Positions 1-5,209 of a DNA stretch of 5,209 nucleotides are shown piece after piece. The notes below the pieces were generated by a model. It was given only the letters and a program-made list of their open reading frames with translations. It searched no databases and was not told where the DNA came from. Source of the stretch: Bacteroidales bacterium Bact_16 (GTDB lineage: Bacteria > Bacteroidota > Bacteroidia > Bacteroidales > UBA932). A program made the position numbers and the translations under genes. The stretch spans positions 1 to 5,209 of the forward strand of contig LUZH01000077.1 of the NCBI GenBank assembly GCA_001602885.1, in the 5' to 3' direction. Every line of letters starts with the position of its first letter. The first letter of the stretch is position 1.

Positions 1-1836
1 GCGGGGATTTCTCTTCATATGCTCGTCGATGGCGGAAATGACCGAGACCGCCTGCTCGTAATGGGTGTTCATCGCCTCGTGGCCGGCATCCGGGGCGTAG
101 CGGGCGAATTCGCATGCGTCCAGCAGGGCCGTGAAATCGGCCGCCAGCGCTTCGCCGGCGCCGCTTTCGACCAGCCGGGCGGAGATGTTTTCCTTGCTCA
201 TGTCGGCGGCGTCCAGGTTGAGCTTGTCGGAGACGAAGCCCAGCAGGGCGCGGTGCAGTTCCTCATAGAAGGCAGCATAGAGGTTGCCCTTGAGGAAAGT
301 GCCCGCCTGCGCGAGCCGCTTGCGGGCCATCTTGGTGGCGCCGCGGTTCTTGTTGCCGACCACATCGGCGCGCATCGCGAGGATGCGGCGGATCGCGAAA
401 TAAGCGGCCGCGCCCAGCGCGAGCAGCAGCACCGTCAGGATCCAGAAGCCGGCCGAGCCGACGAAGAACGTGCCCACGGATGAGAGCGTGCCGGGCCGGG
501 TGGCGATGAAACGGATGTCGCTGCCCAGGTCGCGCACGTCCTTGCGGTCCACGCCCGGGACGAGCTGGCCGCCGGACGGGGCCGCGCCGTCGTCGGCGCC
601 CTTGGCCACCTCGACGGGCAGCGCCTGGCTGCGCAGGGTCACGTATTTGCGGGAAGAAAGGTCGAAATAGCTATACTCCACGGGCCCGAGCGTGAACGAG
701 CCGTGGCTGCGCGGGATGAACGGATACTCGAACTGCTTGCCGCCGGGCACGTCGGTCGTCCTGACGTCATAGACCTCGAAATCTGACGGGAAGGAAAGCT
801 TCGGGGGCTCCAGCAGCATCGTGTTGCCGGTGCCCGTGACCGTGACGCGGAGTGCGGCCGCGTCGTGGGTCCTGAACGCGTCGCGGGTCAGCTCGGCGCT
901 CATCTTGAACGCGCCCACGCCTCCGCCGAACGAGTCCGGCGCGCCGCCCGGCAGGGGGCTCACGCGGACCTTCAGCGGCTGGGTTGTCACCCGCTTGCGG
1001 ATGGTCTGGTAGTCGTCCTGGAAGAAGTCGTCGAACACGCTGCCCGACGAGCGGCGCGGGGCGCTGACCAGGACCAGGCAGACCAGCTCCGCCGGGTCGA
1101 CGGTCAGTTCGCCGGACTTCTGCGGGATGACCGTCCAGCTGCGGAGCACGGCGGCGTCGTAGATCTTGTCGCCCAGGTTCTCGCGGTGGAATTCGACCTG
1201 CGCGGCGCCCGGAAGCTCCTGGCTCCAGAAGCCGTTGAACGCAGGGAATTTGGGGCTCTCGACCCCGCCCAGGCGGATGCCCCGCTGATAAAGCTTGAGC
1301 GTGACCGTGACCGGCTCGCCCACCATCACGTCCTTCTTGCTGAGCGTCATGCGGAGGAACAGGTCGTCCGCCGACACGTTGCCGGTCTGGGCGCTCCCGC
1401 CCTGCCGGCCGCCCTGCGCAGGCTGGCCGCCGCCCTGCTTTTTGGCCGCTTCCCCGTCGGCCACCACCTCGACGGTCGGCCGGCCGGAATAGATCTTCTC
1501 GCCCTTGACCGTAGCTTCTGCGGCGGCGAGATGGAAGCGCCCGGTGTTCTTGGGCAGCAGGATGTAGGTGAACGTGGTCTGCGCCGAGTGTTCGCGCTTG
1601 CCGTTCACGTATTTGGTCGAAGATGAAAAGCCCCGCTGGGGCCCCCAGACCAGCTGGAAATCGCTGCCGGGATCCCACTGGAAGTTGTCCTGGGAATGCT
1701 CCCCGTCGATGACGAAGGTGACGTTGAACTGTTCGTTCACACCGACGAGATTGGGCGCCTGGACCTGGATCGAGGTCTGGGCGGAGGCGGCCAGCACGCT
1801 GAAAGCCGCGACGAGGAATGACATTAACTTACGCAT
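1..1836 (-). CDS. batD: BatD family protein (exported, membrane-anchored), 3' end cut by window edge
   Basis: The frame is open without a stop from the ATG at 1836 to the left edge: 612 codons, close to full length for BatD (usually about 600 residues), so little is missing. Residues 1-19 are a signal peptide ending in ASA. Residues 20-130 form a first beta-rich region; 131-152 are a Gly/Gln-rich linker; 153-430 hold further beta-rich domains, with the acidic-aromatic FDDFF at 268-272. The motif DIRFI (440-444) precedes a single transmembrane helix at about 462-482, followed by a basic cytoplasmic stretch and a helical C-terminal domain (about 513-612). Signal peptide and helix put the beta domains in the periplasm. 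The start overlaps the batC stop by one base (TGATG); the region before it is A-rich with no Shine-Dalgarno sequence, as is usual in Bacteroidota. The family is linked to aerotolerance, but its biochemical role is unknown. Assignment is by remembered family features plus operon position; batE would be expected next. Confidence 0.93.
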   Translation of the reverse strand, partial: MRKLMSFLVAAFSVLAASAQTSIQVQAPNLVGVNEQFNVTFVIDGEHSQDNFQWDPGSDFQLVWGPQRGFSSSTKYVNGKREHSAQTTFTYILLPKNTGRFHLAAAEATVKGEKIYSGRPTVEVVADGEAAKKQGGGQPAQGGRQGGSAQTGNVSADDLFLRMTLSKKDVMVGEPVTVTLKLYQRGIRLGGVESPKFPAFNGFWSQELPGAAQVEFHRENLGDKIYDAAVLRSWTVIPQKSGELTVDPAELVCLVLVSAPRRSSGSVFDDFFQDDYQTIRKRVTTQPLKVRVSPLPGGAPDSFGGGVGAFKMSAELTRDAFRTHDAAALRVTVTGTGNTMLLEPPKLSFPSDFEVYDVRTTDVPGGKQFEYPFIPRSHGSFTLGPVEYSYFDLSSRKYVTLRSQALPVEVAKGADDGAAPSGGQLVPGVDRKDVRDLGSDIRFIATRPGTLSSVGTFFVGSAGFWILTVLLLALGAAAYFAIRRILAMRADVVGNKNRGATKMARKRLAQAGTFLKGNLYAAFYEELHRALLGFVSDKLNLDAADMSKENISARLVESGAGEALAADFTALLDACEFARYAPDAGHEAMNTHYEQAVSVISAIDEHMKRNPR

Positions 1837-2639
1837 CACCAATTCTTTTCTTTATGACGGGACTTCTCCTGCATCGCAGCCTTCTCCCGGTTCACCTTGT
1901 CCTGGGTGTTCTTCTCCTGGTCCCGGATGGCCTGCAGCATCTGCTGCATCTGCTTGGGAGACATCTGGTCCGACGGACCGTTCCGACGCTCTTCCTGATT
2001 CTGCCGGCCCTGGCCCTGCTGATCTTGATTCTGATTCTGCTGATTCTGGTTCTGATCCTGATTCTGCTGATCCTGGTTCTGGTCCTGATCCTGATCCTGA
2101 TTCTGGTCTTGATCCTGGTCTTGATCCTGGTCCTGATCCTCGTCTTGATCCTGATCCTGATCCTGCGGGGGCTCTTGGTCCGGGTACGGATACGGATACG
2201 GCGACGGCTGCTCCATGTCGGGAATGTCACCCAGCATCTTCCGGGCGTAGACATAATTCTCCTTGGCGTCCATGTCCGAAGGATCCATCAGCAGCGCCAT
2301 CTTGTACATGTTGACGGCCTGCCTCCAGTCTTTCAGCTTGGCGGCGGTATTGCCGGCGTTGTAGTAATATTTCGCCGGGACGAGCGGGGTCGGGGAACCA
2401 CTGAGCGTCCGGGCCGCGCCTTCATAATCCTCCTGCCTGTACAGCGACGAGGCCAGGTCATAACGCGCCGTCAGCGACGTGGAGTCCTTGTCCAGCGCCT
2501 TGCGGTAATCGATCTCCGCCTCCTTGTACTGCCGGTGGCGGTATTTGCGGTTGCCGGCCCGCACGTCGCTGCGGTCCGCCTGTGCAAAGACGGACAGACT
2601 GCAGAAAAGCAGCAGGACGGCCAGCAGACTATTTCTCAT
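1836..2639 (-). CDS. batC: BatC: secreted TPR protein with Gln/Asp-rich repeat
   Basis: This is a 267-residue protein. The ATG at 2639 is preferred over in-frame codons further upstream because it follows a near-perfect Shine-Dalgarno sequence by 7 bases and opens a clean signal peptide (MRNSLLAVLLLFCSLSVFAQ). Cys13 lacks a lipobox context, so a soluble periplasmic protein is more likely than a lipoprotein. Residues 24-60 and 90-124 look like TPR units (for example AGNRKYRHRQYKEAEIDYRK), with a weaker unit between. A Pro-Tyr run (146-153) leads into an extended Gln-Asp/Gln-Asn repeat (about 159-208). A conserved-looking C-terminal helix starts at MSPKQMQQ (226) and ends KEKNW. TPRs imply protein-protein contacts, presumably with BatA, BatB or BatD. 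The gene overlaps the end of batB by 11 bases and the start of batD by one. This architecture is typical of Bacteroidota BatC; the partner is inferred. Confidence 0.93.
   Translation of the reverse strand: MRNSLLAVLLLFCSLSVFAQADRSDVRAGNRKYRHRQYKEAEIDYRKALDKDSTSLTARYDLASSLYRQEDYEGAARTLSGSPTPLVPAKYYYNAGNTAAKLKDWRQAVNMYKMALLMDPSDMDAKENYVYARKMLGDIPDMEQPSPYPYPYPDQEPPQDQDQDQDEDQDQDQDQDQDQNQDQDQDQNQDQQNQDQNQNQQNQNQDQQGQGRQNQEERRNGPSDQMSPKQMQQMLQAIRDQEKNTQDKVNREKAAMQEKSRHKEKNW
2016..2165 (-). repeat. Gln-Asp/Gln-Asn coding hexanucleotide repeat inside batC
   Basis: The stretch consists of degenerate 6-base units, mainly CAGGAT, CAGGAC, CAAGAC and CAGAAT on the minus strand, encoding alternating Gln-Asp and, toward the C-terminal end, Gln-Asn with a few Gln-Gln steps. 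It covers roughly 50 residues of BatC (about 159-208). Synonymous codons vary between units, so it is an old, diverged repeat rather than a fresh perfect microsatellite. The reverse strand gives a spurious Leu/Ile/Val-rich translation. Confidence 0.9.
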
Positions 2640-3636
2640 CGAACAACCTCCTTTTGGCGCGGCGCTCGCCGACCAGCATCTCCAGCACGAAGAAGAAGAG
2701 CGCCACTGCAAAGAAATACATATACTGTTCGTCATATTCCGTGAAGACGACGTTGCCGAAGCGCTCGTCCTCCAGCTTGCGGATCTCCGCGAGGATGGGG
2801 TTGAGCCCGAACTCCTCGTTGCCCGCATGGACATAGGCGCCGTTGCCCGCCGCCGCGACGCGCCTGAGCGTCTCCTCGTCCAGGTGGGTCACGACGATGT
2901 TGCCGGCCTTGTCCTTCATCAGTTCGCCGTCCAGCGGAATCGGCTGGCCGCGCAGCGAGCCCACACCGACCGTGTAGACGCGGATCCCCGTCTCGGCCAC
3001 CTGGCGGGCGGCCTCCACGGGATCGTCTTCGTGGTTCTCGCCGTCGGTGATCACGATGATCGCGCGGCTCTTCTCGCTCTGCGTGCTGAAGCTCTTGGCA
3101 GCCAGCAGGATGGCGTCGCCGATGGCCGTGCCCTGCACAGGTATGGACTTGTTGTCGACCGAGTTGAGGAACATCTTGGCGGACACATAGTCCGTCGTGA
3201 CCGGCAGCTGCACGAAAGAAGTGCCGGCAAAGATGATCAGGCCGATGCGGTCGCCGTCCAGACGGTCCACGATGCGGGAAAGGGCGAGCTTGGCGCGCGA
3301 CAGGCGGTCGGGCGTATAGTCCTGGGCGAGCATCGAATTGGACACGTCCAGGCAGATCATGATCTCGGCCCCCTTGATCTCGCGCTCCTGGAGCGTGGCG
3401 CCCAGCTGCGGGCGGGCCATGCCGACCGCGAAGCTGGCGAAGCCGATGCAGAAGAAGATGGTCCGCCACCAGCCCTTGGCTCCGGACCAGGAGGGCATCA
3501 GGGCGGCGACGAGGCGCTCGTCGCCGAAACGGCGGATGCGTCTGCGGCGGACGCGGAGCCGGACCGCATGCCCCAGCAGGAGCAGCGGGACCAGCAGCAA
3601 CAGCCACAGGAAAACGGGTCTTGCAAAGATCAGCAT
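2629..3636 (-). CDS. batB: BatB: VWA-domain membrane protein
   Basis: This is a 335-residue protein, the usual length for the family. Transmembrane helices lie at about 5-22, 60-73 and 305-322. The very basic loop after helix 1 (VRLRVRRRRIRR, 25-36) and the basic tail (GERRAKRR, 323-330) should be cytoplasmic, which puts the VWA domain (about 90-295) in the periplasm. The metal-ion-dependent adhesion site (MIDAS) looks complete: DVSNS at 97-101, Thr170 in GTAIGDA, and Asp198 in ITDGENHED. Such domains bind partners through a coordinated divalent cation. BatB is paralogous to BatA, from which it is separated by one base (TAG-T-ATG). A Shine-Dalgarno sequence 10 bases upstream supports the ATG at 3636. 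Order within the operon, and ITDGENHED rather than the ILLTDGVNN of BatA, fit BatB. The ligand is unknown. Confidence 0.95.
   Translation of the reverse strand: MLIFARPVFLWLLLLVPLLLLGHAVRLRVRRRRIRRFGDERLVAALMPSWSGAKGWWRTIFFCIGFASFAVGMARPQLGATLQEREIKGAEIMICLDVSNSMLAQDYTPDRLSRAKLALSRIVDRLDGDRIGLIIFAGTSFVQLPVTTDYVSAKMFLNSVDNKSIPVQGTAIGDAILLAAKSFSTQSEKSRAIIVITDGENHEDDPVEAARQVAETGIRVYTVGVGSLRGQPIPLDGELMKDKAGNIVVTHLDEETLRRVAAAGNGAYVHAGNEEFGLNPILAEIRKLEDERFGNVVFTEYDEQYMYFFAVALFFFVLEMLVGERRAKRRLFDEK
2645..2653 (-). promoter_or_regulatory. Strong Shine-Dalgarno sequence for batC
   Basis: On the minus strand the sequence reads AAGGAGGTT, nearly ideal against the 16S rRNA tail, with 7 bases between AGGAGG and the batC ATG. 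It lies within batB, where AGG AGG codes for Arg329-Arg330. It decides the batC start at 2639. Confidence 0.75.
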
Positions 3637-3637
3637 A

Positions 3638-4621
3638 CTACGGCATCCTCCTCATAAAAAGTCCGACCAGCAGTTCGAGCAGCAGGCAGATGAGCGCCGC
3701 CAGGCCGAAACGCCCGAACAGTTCCTTATAGACGGGGAAGCTGTCCATCGTCGTGCGGGACTTCTCCATCTTGTTGATCTCAGAATAGATTTCCGCGAGC
3801 TTGGTGTTGTCCGTGGCGCGGAAATAGCGGCCGCCGGTGCTCTCGGAGATCTCCTTGAGCAGGTCTTCGTCGATCTCGACCTGCATCTTGCGCATCTCCA
3901 TGCCCCAGGGCGTCATCACCGGATAGGGGGCGAGGCCGTTGGCGCCCACGCCGATCGTGTAGACGCGGACCCCGTAGGTCTTGGCGATCTCGGCCGCCGT
4001 TAGCGGGGCCACCGTGCCCTGGTTGTTGACGCCGTCCGTCAGCAGGATGACCACGCGGCTCGGCGCGTCGGAATCCATCAGGCGGGTCACCGCCGTGCCG
4101 AGGCCGTTGCCGATCGCGGTGCCGTCCTCGATCAGGTCGGTCTGCACCTCCTTCATCAGGTTGATCAGCGTGGCGCGGTCGGTGGTCAGCGGGCACTGCG
4201 TGTAGCTCTCGCCCGCAAAGACCACGATGCCCATCCGGTCGCTCGGCCGCTGGGCGATGAATTCGATGGCGATGTCCTTGGCCGCGCTGATGCGGTCGGG
4301 CGTGAAGTCCCGGGCCAGCATGCTCGTGGACACGTCCATCACCAGCATGATGTCGATGCCTTCCGTGTCGCGCTTCTCGACCTCGAAGGTCGAACGCGGA
4401 CGCGCCAGCGCCACCACGATCAGGCAGAGCGCGGCGGTGCGCAGCGCCATCGGGACGTGGCGCAGCACGGACTTGAAGTTGCGTCCGCCCTGCAGCCAGG
4501 GCGCGAGCGTGGCGACGCGCAGGTGCGGACGCCGCTCCGCCAGCTCCCTGTAGACATAGAGGGCGACGAGCAGCAGCGGCACGAGCAGCAGCCAAAGCAG
4601 AGCAGGATTCTCAAAGTTCAT
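3638..4621 (-). CDS. batA: BatA: VWA-domain membrane protein
   Basis: This is a 327-residue protein from the ATG at 4621 (MNFENPALLW). An in-frame TTG eight codons upstream is possible, but it would add a basic RRSRRRR stretch before the first helix and is less likely. Transmembrane helices are at about 8-24, 58-74 and 304-323. Basic residues in the 25-57 loop and the RRMP tail suggest those parts are cytoplasmic and the VWA domain (about 88-285) periplasmic. The MIDAS site appears intact: DVSTS at 96-100, Thr168 in GTAIGNG, and Asp196 in LLTDGVNNQG. A typical aerotolerance-family segment, YTIGVGANG followed by PVMTPWG, occupies 221-240. The start overlaps the upstream gene by 11 bases. A GAGGAGGAG run about 13 bases upstream may help initiation but is rather distant. 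It is a paralogue of the next gene, batB, and the two probably act as a pair. The molecular function is not established. Confidence 0.95.
   Translation of the reverse strand: MNFENPALLWLLLVPLLLVALYVYRELAERRPHLRVATLAPWLQGGRNFKSVLRHVPMALRTAALCLIVVALARPRSTFEVEKRDTEGIDIMLVMDVSTSMLARDFTPDRISAAKDIAIEFIAQRPSDRMGIVVFAGESYTQCPLTTDRATLINLMKEVQTDLIEDGTAIGNGLGTAVTRLMDSDAPSRVVILLTDGVNNQGTVAPLTAAEIAKTYGVRVYTIGVGANGLAPYPVMTPWGMEMRKMQVEIDEDLLKEISESTGGRYFRATDNTKLAEIYSEINKMEKSRTTMDSFPVYKELFGRFGLAALICLLLELLVGLFMRRMP
3647..3652 (-). promoter_or_regulatory. Shine-Dalgarno sequence for batB
   Basis: On the minus strand AGGAGG sits 10 bases before the batB ATG. It coincides exactly with batA codons 324-325 (Arg-Arg) just before the batA stop, and it supports the chosen batB start at 3636. 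Confidence 0.65.
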
Positions 4622-5209
4622 CCGGCGTCTTCTGCTCCTCCTCAAGCACGGTCTGGTAGGTGGAATTCACGAAACGGACGGCCGTCGGCAGCGCGCGGGC
4701 GTTCTCCTCGCCGGAGGCCACGTGCTTGGCGAACTTGACGAAGTCGGCGCACTCGAAGACGCCGCGCAACTCCTCGCGCAGGTCTGCGGGGATGCTCTTC
4801 TCGTCCCGGAGGGCGTCGAAGAGTTCGGCCGTCGTCATCTCCGGCGCATCCACGCCGAAGCGTTCTTCGATATAGGTCTTGAGGGTATCGGTGATACCCG
4901 AATAGAAGGCTTTCTGCCTTTCGGGGGCCCAGAACGCTTCGTCGCGCCACTTGTCCAGCGCGCGCAGCGCCACGACGTGGGCCGGGTCGCGGACCGCGGC
5001 CACCTCGCCGGTCGCCCGGCGCTTCCGGACCAGCAGCAGGCAGACGACCAGGATCACGAGCCCGGCGGCCAGCCAGAAGACCATCACCCAGGGCATGACC
5101 TCCCCGGGCGTCAGCGGATAGCGCATCTGCCCCTTGATGTCGTGGAGCTGGTAGGTGGCCGTGTCGACGGGCATCGTCTTCACGTCCAGGTCCACGCCCT
5201 CGAAGACCA
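4611..5209 (-). CDS. Bat-operon single-pass membrane protein, 5' end missing
   Basis: The frame is open to the right edge, so the N-terminus lies outside; 198 complete codons are visible. A GTG at 5195 could be read as a start, but the frame continues upstream of it and the family is longer, so it is probably internal. The visible part begins in an extracytoplasmic region containing YQLHDIKGQMRYPLT, typical of the protein encoded just before batA in Bacteroidota. A transmembrane helix follows (visible residues about 38-60), then RKRR, placing the rest in the cytoplasm. The C-terminal helical domain contains HVVALRALDKWR, AFYSGITDTLKTYIEERFG, DAPEMTTAELFDAL and ECADFVKFA. That domain resembles the C-terminus of BatD in the same operon. 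Its stop lies inside the start of batA (11-base overlap). These proteins are usually annotated as hypothetical or compared with DUF4381. I recognise the context, not a biochemical function. Confidence 0.88.
   Translation of the reverse strand, partial: VFEGVDLDVKTMPVDTATYQLHDIKGQMRYPLTPGEVMPWVMVFWLAAGLVILVVCLLLVRKRRATGEVAAVRDPAHVVALRALDKWRDEAFWAPERQKAFYSGITDTLKTYIEERFGVDAPEMTTAELFDALRDEKSIPADLREELRGVFECADFVKFAKHVASGEENARALPTAVRFVNSTYQTVLEEEQKTPDEL

Noticed and set aside
865..1626. A 253-codon plus-strand frame
   Set aside because: It is antisense to batD, whose own frame is continuous with signal peptide, linker, membrane helix and family motifs.
767..1678. A 303-codon minus-strand frame rich in Arg, Gly and Pro
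   Set aside because: It is an out-of-frame reading of batD. The composition is typical of a shadow frame in GC-rich DNA, and the batD frame explains the whole interval.
2016..2165. CRISPR-like or regulatory tandem repeat
   Set aside because: Units are 6 bases, contiguous, without spacers, and in frame with batC; they encode a low-complexity protein segment.
1818..2744. A 308-codon plus-strand frame with a striking Leu/Ile/Val-rich run resembling a membrane protein
   Set aside because: The hydrophobic run is just the reverse complement of the Gln-Asp/Gln-Asn repeat of batC; the rest is antisense to batC with no family resemblance.
2637..2834. N-terminal extension of batC by 65 codons
   Set aside because: The extension is a Ser/Arg-rich out-of-frame reading of batB and would bury a good signal peptide; the ATG at 2639 has an excellent Shine-Dalgarno sequence.
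2524..3657. A 377-codon open frame on the plus strand opposite batB
   Set aside because: It lies antisense to the fully supported batB (and the start of batC). Its translation has no recognisable domain, signal or motif, and GC-rich codon bias readily leaves the complementary frame open.
4611..5195. A complete 194-residue gene starting at the GTG at 5195
   Set aside because: The same frame stays open to the window edge with plausible coding sequence (VFEGVDLDVK), and the family has a larger extracytoplasmic N-terminal part, so the gene is taken as truncated.
1..5209. A previously undescribed system
   Set aside because: Gene order and protein features match the known Bat operon of Bacteroidota; no foreign insert, unusual gene or unexplained intergenic region is present.

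Overview
This window is almost wholly protein-coding on the minus strand. It holds the central part of a Bat operon (Bacteroides aerotolerance; von Willebrand factor A/MoxR-associated cluster) from a GC-rich member of the Bacteroidota, most likely Bacteroidales. The assignment rests on the gene order, the characteristic BatC and BatD proteins, and their motifs. GC looks to be around 60% by eye, which would suit a high-GC gut-type Bacteroidales lineage better than Bacteroides itself, but genus cannot be fixed from this sequence.

In transcription order (right to left): a 5'-truncated single-pass membrane protein (4611-5209, entering from the right edge); batA (3638-4621) and batB (2629-3636), two paralogous VWA-domain membrane proteins with intact metal-binding motifs; batC (1836-2639), a secreted TPR protein with a long Gln/Asp/Asn repeat; and batD (1-1836), a large exported membrane-anchored protein that runs off the left edge only slightly short of its expected end. 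Junctions are an 11-base overlap, a 1-base gap, an 11-base overlap and a 1-base overlap, so the genes are almost certainly one transcript with coupled translation. No intergenic space, promoter, terminator, RNA gene, mobile element or CRISPR array is visible, and no stretch over 300 bases lacks a gene. By analogy with other Bacteroidota, a DUF58 gene and a moxR AAA+ ATPase gene would be expected to the right, and batE to the left. Both are outside the window.

Positive-inside reasoning places the large domains of all five proteins (two VWA domains, TPR domain, BatD beta-rich domains, and the N-terminal part of the first protein) on the periplasmic side. The first protein and BatD also carry cytoplasmic C-terminal helical domains that resemble each other. 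The products therefore look like parts of one inner-membrane/periplasmic assembly, perhaps worked on from the cytoplasm by MoxR. The operon was named for an aerotolerance phenotype in B. fragilis, but its molecular function remains unsettled.

This is a known system, not a new one. The points worth a second look are the shared C-terminal domain of the two anchored proteins, strong Shine-Dalgarno sequences before batB and batC written into Arg-Arg codon pairs in a phylum that mostly ignores such signals, and the low-complexity repeat in BatC.
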